The notes beneath the pieces are model-generated. The model was not told the DNA's origin, did not search any database, and was given only the letters and a program-made list of their open reading frames with translations. This document shows, one piece after another, positions 46,124 through 58,564 of a DNA stretch of 64,000 bases (positions are counted from its first letter, which is position 1; each line of letters opens with the position of its first letter). The stretch comes from Oscarella lobularis (taxonomy: Eukaryota > Porifera > Homoscleromorpha > Homosclerophorida > Oscarellidae), in assembly GCF_947507565.1 (NCBI RefSeq), contig NC_089175.1:4329733-4393732 (forward strand), in the 5' to 3' direction. The translations under genes were made by a program, and so were the position numbers.

Positions 46124-46438
46124 ACATGGGACTGGCCAACTCTTCTCCCCTGTAATAAATTACAGTGAATTACAAGGGACTAGCCGATTCTTCTCTCATG
46201 TAATAAATTACAGTGGACTGGCCAACTCTTCTCTTCGGTAATAAATTACAGTAAAATTACAAGGGACGGGCCGACTCTTCTGTCCTGTAATAAATTACAG
46301 TAAATTACAACGGACAGGCCAACTCGCTCTCCTGTAACAAATAACAGTAAAATTAAAAGAGATAAGCAGACTCTTCTGTCCTGTAATAAACTGCAGTAAA
46401 TTACAAAGGACGGGCCAACTCGCTCACCTGGAATAATC
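46124..46438. repeat. 48-bp unit block 4
   Basis: About six to seven copies; entry reads GAGGGCCTACATGGGACTGG. Confidence 0.85.
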
Positions 46439-48437
46439 AAACTGAGGGCCTAATCTTTGACTCTTAGAACCTAAATTTTAAATTGAGGGCCTAATCTTTG
46501 ATTCTTAGTTCCTAAATATTAAATTGAGGGCCTAATCTTTAATTCTTAGTGCCTAAATATTAAATTGAGGGCCTAATCTTTAATTCTTAGTGCCTAAGTA
46601 TTAAATTGAGGACCTTATCATTAATTCTTAGGACATAAGATTTAAATTGAGGGCCTAAATTTTAATTCTTAGGACCTAAATATTAAATTGAGGGCCTAAT
46701 CTTTGATTCTTAGTTCCTAAATATTAAATTGAGGGGCTAAACTTTAATTCTTAGTTCCTAAATATTAAAATGAGGGCCTAATCTTTAATTCTTAAGCCCT
46801 AAATATTAAATTGAGGACCTAATCTTTGACTCTTTGAAACTAAATATTAAATTGAGGGCCTAATCTTTGATTATTAGTGCCTAAAAATTAAATTGAGGGC
46901 CTAATCTTTGATTATTAGTGCCTAAATATTAAATTGAGGGCCTAAACTTTAATTCTTAGTTCCTAAATATTAAAATGAGGGCCTAATCTTTAATTCTTAA
47001 GCCATAAATATTAAATTGAGGGCCTAATCTTTGATTATTAGTGCCTAAATATTAAATTGAGGGCCTAATCTTTGATTATTAGTGCCTAAATATTAAATTG
47101 AGGGCCTAATCTTTGATTATTAGTTAATAAATATTAAATTGATGGCTTAATCTTTGATTCTCAGTGCGTAAATATTGAATTGAGGGCCTAATCTTTATTT
47201 CCTAGGACCTAAATATTAATTTGAGGGCCTATTGTTTAATTATTAAGCAATAAATATAAAATTGAGGGCAAAATTTTTAATTCTTAGGACCAAAATATTA
47301 AATTGAGGGACTAATCTTTGATTATTAGTGCCTAAATATTAAATTGAGGGCCTAATCTTTAATTCTTAGGCCCTAAACATTAAATTGAGAGCATAATCTT
47401 TGACTCTTAGAACCTAAATATTAAATTGAGGGCCTAATCTTTAATTCTTAGGACCTAAATATTAAATCGAGGGCCTAATCTTTGATTCTTAGTTCCTAAA
47501 TATTAAATTGAGGGCCTAATCTTTGATTATTAGTGCCTACATATTAAATTGAGGGCCTAAACTTTAATTCTTAGTTCCTAAATATTAAAATGAGGGCCTC
47601 ATCTTTAATTCTTAAACCCTAAATATTAAATTGAGGACCTAATCTTTGACTCTTAGAACCTAAATATTAAATTGAGGACCTAATTTTTGATTCTCAGTGC
47701 CTAAATATTAAATTGAGGGCCTAATCTTTATTTATTAAGCGCTAAATATCAAATTGAGAGCCTTATTTTTAATTCTTAGGACCTGAATATTAAATTGAGG
47801 GCCTAATCGTTGATTATTAGTGCCTAAATATTAAATTGAGGGGTTAATCTTTGATTCTTAGTTCCTAAATATTAAATTGAGGGCTTAATCTTTCACTCTT
47901 AGGCCCTAAAGATTAAATTGAGGGCCTAATCTTTTACTCTTAGAACTTAAATATTAAATTGAGAGCCTAATCTTTGACTCTTAGAACCTAAATTTTAAAT
48001 TGAGGGCCTAATCTTTGATTCTTAGTTCCTAAATATTAAATTGAGGGCCTAATCTTTAATTCTTAGGCCCTAAATATTAAATTGAAGGCCTAATCTTTGA
48101 TTCTTAGGACCGAAAAATTAAATTGAGGGCCTAATCGTTAATTCTTAGAACCTAAGTATTTAATTGAGGGTCTAATCTTTGATTCTTAGTGCCTAAGTAT
48201 TAAATTGAGGGCCTAATCTTTGATTATTAGTGCCTAAATATTAAATTGAGGGCCTAATCTTTGATTCTTAGTGCCTAAATATTAAATTGAGGGCCTAATC
48301 TTTAATCATTAAGCCCTAGATATTAAATTGAGGGCCTAATTTTTAATTCTTAGGACCTAAATTTTAAAATGAAGGCCTAATATTTGATTCTGAGTGCCTA
48401 AATATTAAATTGAGGGCCTAATTTTTAATTCTCAGGG

Positions 48438-48757
48438 CCTACAAGGGACTGGCCAACTCTTCTCCCCTGTAATAAATTACAGTGAATTACAAGGGACTAG
48501 CCGATTCTTCTCTCATGTAATAAATTACAGTGGACTGGCCAACTCTTCTCTTCGGTAATAAATTACAGTAAAATTACAAGGGAAGGGCCGACTCTTCTGT
48601 CCTGTAATAAATTACAGTGAATTACAAGGGACAGGCCAACTTGCTCTCCTGTAACAAATAACAGTAAAATTAAAAGAGATAAGCCGACTCTTCTGTCCTG
48701 TAATAAACAGCAGTAAATTACAAAGGACGGGCCAACTCGCTCTCCTGAAATAATCAA
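48438..48757. repeat. 48-bp unit block 5
   Basis: About six to seven copies; nearly identical to block 7. Confidence 0.85.
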
Positions 48758-51123
48758 ATTGGGAGCCTAATCTTTGACTCTTAGAACCTAAATATTAAAT
48801 TGAGGACCTAATCTTTAATTCTTAGTGCCTAAATATTAAATTGAGGGCCTAATTTTTAATTCTTAAGACCTAAATATTAAATTGAGGGCCTAATCTTTGA
48901 TTCTTAGTTCCTAAATATTAAATTGAGGGCCTAAACTTTAATTCTTAGTGCCTAAGTATTAAATTGAGGACCTTATCTTTAATTCTTAGGACATAAGTTT
49001 TAAATTGAGGGCCTAATTTTTAATTCTTAGGACTTAAATATTAAATTGAGGGCCTAATCTTTGATTCTTAGTTCCTAAATATTAAATTGAGGGCCTAATC
49101 TTTGATTATTAGTGACTAAATATTAAATTGAGGGCCTAAACTTTAATTCTTAGTTCCTAAATATTAAAATGAGGGCCTAATCTTTAATTCTTAAGCCCTA
49201 AATATTAAATTGAGGACCTAATCTTTGACTCTTTGAAACTAAATATTAACTTGAGGGCCTAATCGTTGATTACTAGTGCCTAAATATTAAATTTAGGGCC
49301 TAAACTTTGATTCTTAGTGCTTAAATATTAAATTGAGGGCCTAATCTTTGACTCTTAGAACTTAAATATTAAATTGAAGGCCTAATCTTTGATTATTAGT
49401 TAATAAATATTAAATTGATGGCTTAATCTTTGATTCTCAGTGCGTAAATATTGAATTGAGGGCCTAATCTTTATTTCCTAGGACCTAAATATTAATTTGA
49501 GGGCCTATTGTTTAATTATTAAGCAATAAATATAAAATTGAGGGCAAAATTTTTAATTCTTAGGACCTAAATATTAAATTGAGGGACTAATCTTTGATTA
49601 TTAGTGCCTAAATATTAAATTGAGGGCCTAATCTTTAATTCTTAGGCCCTAAACATTAAATTGAGAGCATAATCTTTGACTCTTAGAACCTAAATATTAA
49701 ATTGAGGGCCTAATCTTTAATTCTTAGGACCTAAATATTAAATCGAGGGCCTAATCTTTGATTCTTAGTTCCTAAATATTAAATTGAGGGCCTAATCTTT
49801 GATTATTAGTGCCTACATACTAAATTGAGGGCCTAAACTTTAATTCTTAGTTCCTAAATATTAAAATGAGGGCCTAATCTTTAATTCTTAAGCCCTAAAT
49901 ATTAAATTGAGGACCTAATCTTTGACTCTTAGAACCTAAATATTAAATTGAGGACCTAATTTTTGATTCTCAGTGCCTAAATATTAAATTGAGGGCCTAA
50001 TCTTTATTTATTAAGCGCTAAATATCAAATTGAGAGCCTTATTTTTAATTCTTAGGACCTGAATATTAAATTGAGGGCCTAATCGTTGATTATTAGTGCC
50101 TAAATATTAAATTGAGGGGTTAATCTTTGATTCTTAGTTCCTAAATATTAAAATGAGGGCCTAATCTTTAATTCTTAAGCCCTAAATATTAAATTGAGGA
50201 CCTAATCTTTGACTCTTTGAAACTAAATATTAAATTGAGGGCCTAATCTTTGATTATTAGTGCCTAAATATTAAATTGAGGGCCTAATCTTTGATTCTTA
50301 GTGCCTAAATATTAAATTGAGGGCCTAATCTTTAATTCTTAGTGCCTAAGTATTAAATTGAGGACCTTATCTTTAATTCTTAGGACATAAGTGTTAAATT
50401 GAGGGCCTAATTTTTAATTCTTAGGACCTAAATATTAAATTGAGGGCCTAATCTTTGATTCTTAGTTCCTAAATATTAAATTGAGGGCCTAATCTTTGAT
50501 TATTAGTGCCTACATATTAAATTGAGGGCCTAAACTTTAATTCTTAGTTCCTAAATATTAAAATGAGGGCTTAATCTTTAATTCTTAAGCCCTAAATATT
50601 AAATTGAGGACCTAATCTTTGACTCTTAGAACCTAAATATTAAATTGAGGACCTAATTTTTGATTCTCAGTGCCTAAATGTTAAATTGAGGGCTTAATCT
50701 TTATTTATTAGGCGCTAAATATCAAATTGAGAGCCTTATTTTTAATTCTTAGGACCTGAATATTAAATTGAGGGCCTAATCGTTGATTATTAGTGCCTAA
50801 ATATTAAATTGAGGGCCTAATCTTTGATTCTTAGTTCCTAAATATTAAATTGAGGGCCTAATCTTTCACTCTTAGGCCCTAAAGATTAAATTGAGGGCCT
50901 AATCTTTTACTCTTAGAACTTAAACATTAAATTGAGAGCCTAATCTTTGACTCTTAGAACCTAAATTTTAAATTGAGGGCCTAATCTTTGATTCTTAGTC
51001 CCAAAATATTAAATTGAGGGCCTAATCTTTATTTTTAGTGCCTAAATATTAAATTGAGGGCTTAATCTTTGATTCTTAGTGCCTAAATATTAAATTGAGG
51101 GCCTAATTTTTAATTCTGAGGGC

Positions 51124-51440
51124 CTACATGGGACTGGCCAACTCTTCTCCCCTGTAATAAATTACAGTGAATTACAAGGGACTAGCCGATTCTTCTCTCA
51201 TGTAATAAATTACAGTGGACTGGCCAACTCTTCTCTTCGGTAATAAATTACAGTAAAATTACAAGGGACGGGCCGACTCTTCTGTCGTGTAATAAATTAC
51301 AGTAAATTACAAGGGACAGGCCAACTCGCTCTCCTGTAACAAATAACAGTAAAATTAAAAGAGATAAGCGGACTCTTCTGTCCTGTAATAAACTGCAGTA
51401 AATTACAAAGGACGGGCCAACTCGCTCACCTGGAATAATC
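51124..51440. repeat. 48-bp unit block 6
   Basis: About six to seven copies; nearly identical to block 4, including the CATGGG entry. Confidence 0.85.
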
Positions 51441-52539
51441 AAACTGAGGGCCTAATCTTTGACTCTTAGAACCTAAATATTAAATTGAAGGCCTAATCTT
51501 TGATTCTCAGTTCCTAAATATTAAATTGAGGGCCTAAACTTTAATTCTTAGTGCCTAAGTATTAAATTGAGGACCTTATCTTTAATTCTTAGGACATAAG
51601 TTTTAAATTGAGGGCCTAATTTTTAATTCTTAGGACTTAAATATTAAATTGAGGGCCTAATCTTTGATTCTTAGTTCCTAAATATTAAATTGAGGGCCTA
51701 ATCTTTGATTCTTAGTGCCTAAATATTAAATTGAGGGCCTAATCTTTGACTCTTAGAACTTAAATATTAAATTGAGGGCCTAATCTTTGACTCTTAGAAG
51801 CTAAATTTAAAATTGAGGGCCTAATCTTTGATTCTTAGTGCCTAAATATTAAAATGAGGACGTAATCTTTATTTATTAAGCCCAAAATATTAAATTGAAA
51901 GCCTAATTTTAAATTCTTAGAACCTAAATATTAAATTGAGGGCCTAATCTTTGATTATTAGTGCCTAAATATTAAATTGAGGGCTTAATCTTTGATTCTT
52001 AGTGCCTAAATATTAAATTGAGGGCCTAATCTTTAATTCTTAGTGCCTAAGTATTAAATTGAGGACCTTATCTTGAATTCTTAGGACAAAAGTGTTAAAT
52101 TGAGGGCCTAATTTTTAATTCCTACTTCCTAAATATTAAATTGAAGGCCTAATCTTTAACTCTTAGAAGCTAAATTTTAAATTGAGGGCCTAATCTTTGA
52201 TTCTTAGTGCCTAAATATTAAAATGAGGACGTAATCTTTATTTATTTAGCCCAAAATATTAAATTGAAGACCTAATTTTAAATTCTTAGAACCTAAATAT
52301 TAAATTGAGGGCCTAATCTTTGATTCTTAGGACCGAAATATTAAATTGAGGGCCTAATCTTTAATTCTTAGGCCCTAAATATTAAATTGAGGGCCTAATC
52401 TTTAATCATTAAGCCCTAGATATTAAATTGAGGGCCTAATTTTTAATTCTTAAGACCTAAATTTTAAATTGAAAGCCTAATATTTGATTCTGAGTGCCTA
52501 AATATTAAATTGAGGGCCTAATTTTTAATTCTCAGGGCC

Positions 52540-52857
52540 TACAAGGGACTGGCCAACTCTTCTCCCCTGTAATAAATTACAGTGAATTACAAGGGACTAG
52601 CCGATTCTTCTCTCATGTAATAAATTACAGTGGACTGGCCAACTCTTCTCTTCGGTAATAAATTACAGTAAAATTACAAGGGAAGGGCCGACTCTTCTGT
52701 CCTGTAATAAATTACAGTGAATTACAAGGGACAGGCCAACTCGCTCTGCTGTAACAAATAACAGTAAAATTAAAAGAGATAAGCCGACTCTTCTGTCCTG
52801 TAATAAACAGCAGTAAATTACAAAGGACGGGCCAACTCGCTCTCCTGAAATAATCAA
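52540..52857. repeat. 48-bp unit block 7
   Basis: About six to seven copies; nearly identical to block 5. Confidence 0.85.
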
Positions 52858-53747
52858 ATTGGGAGCCTAATCTTTGACTCTTAGAACCTAAATATTAAAT
52901 TGAGGACCTAATCTTTAATTCTCAGTGCCTAAATATTAAATTGAGGGCCTAATCTTTAATTATTAGTGCCTAAGTATTAAATTGAGGACCTTATCATTAA
53001 TTCTTAGGACATAAGTTTTAAATTGAGGGCCTAATTTTTAATTCTTAGGACCTAAATATTAAATTGAGGGCCTAATCTTTGATTCTTAGTTCCTAAATAT
53101 TAAATTGAGGGCCTAATCTTTTATTATTAGTGCCTACATATTAAATTGAGGGCCTAAACTTTAATTCTTAGTTCCTAAATATTAAAATGAGGGCCTAATC
53201 TTTAATTCTTAAGCCCTAAATATTAAATTGAGGACCTAATCTTTGACTCTTAGAACCTAAATATTAAATTGAGGACCTAATTTTTGATTCTCAGTGCCTA
53301 AATATTAAATTGAGGGCCTAATCTTTATTTATTAAGCGCTAAATATCAAATTGAGAGCCTTATTTTTAATTCTTAGGACCTGAATATTAAATTGAGGGCC
53401 TAATCGTTGATTATTAGTGCCTAAATATTAAATTGAGGGCCTAATCTTTGATTCTTAGTTCCTAAATATTAAATTGAGGGCCTAATCTTTCACTCTTAGG
53501 CCCTAAAGATTAAATTGAGGGCCTAATCTTTTACTCTTAGAACTTAAATATTAAATATAGAGCCTAATCTTTGACTCTCAGAACCTAAATTTTAAATTGA
53601 GGGCCTAATCTTTGATTCTTAGTCCCAAAATATTAAATTGAGGGCCTAATCTTTATTTTTAGTGCCTAAATATTAAATTGAGGGCTTAATCTTTGATTCT
53701 TAGTGCCTAAATATTAAATTGAGGGCCTAATTTTTAATTCTGAGGGC

Positions 53748-53985
53748 CTACATGGGACTGGCCAACTCTTCTCCCCTGTAATAAATTACAGTGAATAACA
53801 AGGGACTAGCCGATTCTTCTCTCATGTAATAAATAACAGTAAATTACAATGGAATGGCCAACTTGCTCTCCTGTAACAAATAACAGTAAAATTAAAAGAG
53901 ATAAGCCGACTCTTCTGTCCTGTAATAAACTACAGTAAATTACAAGGAACGAGCCAACTCGCTCTCTTGCAATAATCAAATTGAG
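53748..53985. repeat. 48-bp unit block 8
   Basis: About five copies; starts like blocks 4 and 6 and ends like block 2, so it is itself a recombinant. Confidence 0.85.
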
Positions 53986-54824
53986 AGCCTTATCTTTAAT
54001 TCTTAGGAGCTAAATAGTAAATTGAGGGCCTAATCTTTAATTCATTGAGCCTAAATATTAAGTTGAGAGCCTTATCTTTAATTCTTAGTGCCTAAGTATT
54101 AAATTGAGGACCTTATCTTTAATTCTTAGGACATAAATATTAAAATGAGGGCCTAATCTTTAATTCTTAGGACCCAAATATTAAATTGAGGGCCTAATCT
54201 TTGACTCTTAGAACCTAAATATTAAATTGAGAGCCTAATCTTTGATTCCTAGTTCCTAAATATTAAATTGAGGGCTTAATCTTTCACTCCTAGGCCCTAA
54301 AGATTAAATTGAGGGCCTAATCTTTGACTCTTAGAACCTAAATATTAAATTGAGGGCCTAATCTTTGACTCTTAGAACCTAAATTTTAAATTCAGGGCCT
54401 AATCTTTGATTCTTAGTTCCTAAATATTAAATTGAGGGCCTAATCTTTCACTCTTAAGCCCTAAAGATTAAATTGAGGGCCTAATCTTTTACTCTTCGAA
54501 CTTAAATATTAAATTGAGAGCCTAATCTTTGACTCTTAGAACCTAAATTTTAAATTGAGGGCCTAATCTTTGATTCTTAGTCCCAAAATATTAAATTGAG
54601 GGCCTAATCTTTATTTTTAGTGCCTAAATATTAAATTGAGGGCCTAATCTTTAATTGTTAGGCCCTAAATATTAAATTGGGGCGTAATCTTTAATTGTTA
54701 GGCCCTAAATATTAAATTGAGGGCCTAATCTTTGACTCTTAGAACCTAAATATTAAATTGAGGGCCTAATCTTTAATTATTAAGCCCTAAATATTAAATT
54801 GAGAGCCTATTTTTTAATTCTTAG

Positions 54825-55250
54825 GCTTTCTCTTTATTTAGCCATTGAATTACAAACTTTATCCTTATTTGTTTTAACCGCATTAAAAAGAGATAGTGCA
54901 TACGGCGCTGAAGCCGGGCTTAATTAAATATTTTGTCTTAGGGGCGTTATCATCCGGCCTATTTTTATTTGGATGTGCTTTACTTTATGGTTTAACCGGT
55001 GAAACAAGCGTACATGCTGGTGGACAAATATGTGCTCTTACATCAAATGGTGAGGTAGGAAAAATTCTTATAACAATTTCGTTATTATTTAAACTATCTG
55101 CTGCACCATTTCATATGTGAGCCCCCGATGTATATGAGGGAGCACCAACAACAACAACCGCACTATTGGCTATAGTGCCAAAAGTTAGTGTGTTTGCTAT
55201 TTTAGTTCAAATAGGAGTAGTTAATGTATTATTAGCAAGTGCAATACAAA
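54825..55250 (+). pseudogene. nad2: Nuclear mitochondrial segment: part of nad2
   Basis: About 426 bp encoding the middle of NADH dehydrogenase subunit 2: LSLYLAIELQTLSLFVLTAL, then [20 protein letters not shown], then [20 protein letters not shown] and LLAIVPKVSVFAILVQIGVV. TGA at 55118-55120 must be read as Trp (PFHM-W-APD), the mitochondrial code of sponges and cnidarians. A four-base insertion (CTTAATTAAATA where CTTAAATA is expected) at about 54924 breaks the frame once; otherwise the frame is open, so the transfer looks fairly recent. The left end abuts the satellite, the right end abuts V exon 2 within AACAATAGCACG. Not functional in the nucleus. An assembly join is the alternative. 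Confidence 0.85.
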
Positions 55251-56875
55251 CAATAGCACGTCTATTGTTCACATATCTAAACCTGATCGAGGCACGTGGA
55301 CAATCACGGTAACTGCTGTGGAGCCCTATAGCCTTCTCGTCAAGGGAATGAGCATCCTAAGCTCTGACTACAGTCTTGTAGAGCCAAAATATAACGCCAG
55401 TCATCCTGGAATGTTTCCAGTACTAGGCAGACCTAGAATAGGTACATATGTGTCATTCTAACTCTTTCATTTTGCTAGAGCTTCTCTCTAGGTGACTCTA
55501 TCGTGGTACGACTCTCGGTCGTTGGACTAAATAAGAGCGAAGGTCAAGTAAATACTATCTCGATTTTAGCAGAAAATGGGACACTCATTCACAACTGCAG
55601 CGCCGCTCTCTTTGAAAGGAAAACCGATAGTATTGACTACATTTCAAACGAAAGCGTCGTCATTCCGGCTGAGCCGTTTCACGTCGCCATTTCTGGTCAA
55701 TACAACGGACAAACGTTTACACGCACGTCTCCCACTCTCGTCATGCCTCTCACGTACAAAATCGCGATTTCAGCCAAGTCTCAGCTGAGCGTGAAACAGG
55801 GACAAACGTCGGAGCTGAGTTTTTCGGTTGAGACTTTGAGAAAAGACAAATTTACGATAAGAGTAGAAGACGACTTAGACATTCCTAGGTCTCTAATCCC
55901 AACGACATTGGGCTGCCGATGAATTGCAGACCGTGAAGCTTCGTTTCTCGGTGCCATCTTGCTACAACAGAACCGGGTTCAATTCGGTCACAGTTACAGT
56001 AAGATCACAGACGACAAACGAGAACAGCTCGTTCATCGTTCGACTCTTTATCGATTCAGAGGTAAGACTAACTATCTTTGATAACGATATACGATTCTGA
56101 TCTCCTAGTATATTGACTACGATCCGCCTGTCTGTATTGTCAACGCCGTCAGTTCAGAAACATGTGACCGTGTATCGGGCAACTGTAACTCCGTGTGGAC
56201 AGCTGCTCTAAAAATTATAGATACCGGTTCGGGATTAGAGACAATTGATTCCACAGAAACAATCGGCTTTTCTATGAGAAATTCTAATACCTTTGCGGAC
56301 GTATCCATTACCGTGTCTTGCTGCAATGAAAGCGTCAATGCGTCCGCTACAGACGCGTCAGGAAACACAGCTGTCTGTTCGGTTAGCAGACAAAGTCGTC
56401 TAGTCCCAGACTGTGGTCGAATTACCTGTCTCAATGGAGGAATATGCAGAGGAGAAAGTACGTGTGTGTGCTTGAGAGGATACTACGGGGACGACTGTGG
56501 TCAAGGTAGTCGCGGTCAAAATCTATTATTTATGATGACAGTTCTCTTCTCAGAGGGGTGTCCAATGCCGAGTCTTCCCAGTGGTGGACACGTCAGCGAG
56601 ATGTCTAATTTTCATGTAGGAAGTACGGTTGAAGTTTCTTGTGAGGAAAATCATGAAATGATGGGCGACAATTCGCTGACGTGCTGTTCGTTTGGGTGGG
56701 CTGGTTCGACTCCAATGTGCATCGATAGCAGCAGCAGCAGTAAGAAACACGTTCTGGTCAACGTGCATAAATGAAGGACCTTGACTTACAGGTAGAGCTC
56801 ACGCCATAGAAAAGTCAAAGTCGACGATCCTTTGCTTTGCCGTTAGTTTTGGCTTCAATGGCGAAATATCTTGCT
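55251..56875 (+). pseudogene. V6: 3' half of a V5-type gene
   Basis: Starts inside exon 2 at a position matching 36418 of V5 (about 98% alike by eye), then exon 3 55492-56061, exon 4 56109-56505, exon 5 56554-56739 and exon 6 from 56792. No signal peptide, Het-C or VWA region. Exon 3 lacks five bases near 55911 (ATTGGGCTGCC against ATTGAGCCTGGCTGCC), which shifts frame, and exon 6 has extra bases (AAGTCAAAGTCG; GCCGTTAGTT). Four AGC codons precede the exon 5 donor. Confidence 0.8.
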
Positions 56876-57153
56876 GCTGAATAACGATACGATGCCGTTC
56901 GTGTGATTGTTTGCGTGAATTAGGAGTAGACTTGCTTATGCACAGCTGTGCTTAATCAGAAAAAAACGGTGTCGCGTCTGTTTGTCCCACGTTGAAAGGA
57001 ACGATCCCCGACAGGGGCTCCTTTCAAAATTGACACACCTGTGCAGTCCTTCCGCGAAGTAGACACCGCCACAACAGCGATAGACCGCGATACGGACTCG
57101 ACTTGCACCACACTAACCCGGATAGGTATCACGTGTTCTTTCTTTTCGCTCTG
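56876..57153. other. V6 3' flank and upstream of U2
   Basis: Copy of 38053-38321, including the TTGAAAGGA/TCCTTTCAA foldback. No gene. Confidence 0.5.
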
Positions 57154-58524
57154 ATGTCGGCCTCGTGAGTCAGTCGTTTCCTACCGACCGACAAGAAAAT
57201 TGTCTTGTCTCTTTACAGAGATGCCGTGGAGGCAAGCGAGGCGTTCAGCGTGGCGACGAAGGTCACCGACGAGGAAAGAGTTGGTTCGTAAGCGCGTCGC
57301 GTCTTTGTTTACGTATCACTAATTGGTTAGTTTCAGCTGCGTTGCTTTTGGAAATGCGTAGGCAGAATTACACGTTTCGTTACCGAAAGTTCGGGGCAAA
57401 TGCCTCTCTTGGAAGTCACCCATTCTCAGTATTGGACCTGGACGATTTCATGAATTGGAGTTACATTCCAAATTTTCGTGTCTTTGCCTTTGATTCTCCC
57501 ATACACGGTGCCGGTCTCTTCTCTCTTGAACTCGAAGGGTGCTCAGAGGCAGTAGATCGCCTATCTCGATTTGTTAATGAATATGCAGAGAAACGAATCG
57601 AGATACCAGAAGTAAGAAGAGAATTCGACGTGCATCTTTTTCTGGCAAAGAACGTCATTTATCCTTTGACTGGCTACTGCTGTCTTTCTACCCGTGATCA
57701 CAACAAGGCAAGAGACAAACAGCCATCGTTATTCGGTGATATCAAGGTGAAAGGCACCGGATTGGGAGACGAATTTCATACTTGGCACGGATACTTGGAT
57801 ATGATATCAAAAATTACAATTGAAAATGATCATCACGCGGCAACGCCAGTCGCTGTGGCGCAGCCATCATTGACTGACAGTTTTTTGAGTGAAGAAGGCT
57901 TTGAGGGAGGGGTACCATGTGAAGTGAAGCGAGACGGTACAAAAGATATAAGTAACGGTATTATTTTTGATAACAGCATCGCATTTAGAAGAGCTAAGGA
58001 AGCATGTGCCTCGGACTGCTGCACAGACTATCGTCTATTCGTTTGTTCATCATCGACGGCGTCCTCATGAAAATACACTTGTTCCAGGAATACTCATAAC
58101 CAAGGACTCGTTTCTTGTCGTCATGTATGACTGCGTGAATGACATTCTATTGGAACTCACAAGAAGTGTCAAATTTTTGTCCGAGACGGGTGAATTCAGT
58201 TTATCGTCTATTGCTTTTCTTTGGACAGTGTTGCACCATTCATTATTTCTAAATTCAATTGAGTATAAAGCCGCAATTCCTCAAGAAAGAGGAACAACTG
58301 AAGGAAGCAAAAGCGAGTTTCTGCGATTGGCAGAAGATCGTCAAGTGAAGCAGCATTACACCAAGCTTTCGCACTACAACAGGACGTTTATGAGCAGCAA
58401 ATCCTATGAAGATCCTGAGTTTTTTGGCTTTCCGTGCAATGCGCCGGATGTGAGGCTATGCCCACGAAAAAGGAGGTGGTCCAGCAACGACGGAAAAGAA
58501 GACAAAACCAATTTAACTAATTAA
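57154..58524 (+). CDS. U2: unrecognised 401-residue protein, intact copy
   Basis: Exons 57154-57164, 57219-57283, 57337-57918 and 57977-58524 join in phase to 401 residues. The first exon is only 11 nt (ATGTCGGCCTC); with exon 2 it gives MSASDAVEASEASSVATKVT. The exon 2 donor (GTTCGT) is weak, but the stronger GTAAGC four bases on would put a stop in exon 3. Conserved-looking stretches: SVLDLDDFMNWSYIPNFRVF, LFLAKNVIYPLTGYCCLSTR, FGDIKVKGTGLGDEFHTWHG, TAAQTIVYSFVHHRRR and LVPGILITKDSFLVVMYDCV. Basic C-terminus (RKRRWSSNDGKEDK) could be a nuclear signal. No signal peptide or membrane helix. I cannot name a family; a restriction-nuclease-like fold is a guess only, from acidic/Lys patches GDIKVKG. 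Confidence 0.7.
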
Positions 58525-58564
58525 TGAGTATTGTCTGTTCTTGTATTTGTCACTGACTATTATT

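Larger units (their letters stand above)
41894..54824. repeat. 13-kb two-component satellite array
   Basis: About 12.9 kb of AT-rich tandem repeat. The major unit is 41 bp (CCTAAATATTAAATTGAGGG, then CCTAATCTTTGATTCTTAGTG) with many variants (GATT/AATT/GACT; AGTG/AGTT/AGGA). It is interrupted by eight blocks of a second unit of about 48 bp (GGCCAACTCTTCTCTCCTGT, AATAAATTACAG..., ACAAGGGACT). Longer stretches combining both recur at 1.1-2.7-kb spacing, for example 47430-48100, 49710-50150 and 50410-51120, so it has higher-order structure. No genes. It divides two copies of the V5-U segment. Confidence 0.92.

Noticed and set aside
42468-52857. A repeated 62-64-residue minus-strand open frame (ERVGPSFVIYCSLLQDRRVG...) at six places in the satellite
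   Set aside because: The 48-bp unit is 16 codons long, so any open unit stays open through the block. No start context, domain or codon bias; it is a by-product of the repeat.
41894-54824. CRISPR-like spacing of repeats
   Set aside because: The units are contiguous and vary throughout; there are no unique spacers, and the setting is an animal genome.
41894-54824. Telomere-like CCCTAA/TTAGGG words
   Set aside because: They occur once per 41-bp unit by chance of its sequence and never in tandem hexamers.
54896-55120. A nuclear gene for a small membrane protein ([12 protein letters not shown]...)
   Set aside because: It is the second frame of the broken nad2 copy, needs a GTG start, and stops at a mitochondrial TGA-Trp codon.
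57165-58070. A 301-residue reading of U2 starting at 57165 without introns
   Set aside because: It reads through two introns and ends in the wrong frame after the 58-nt intron; the spliced model joins both conserved parts.
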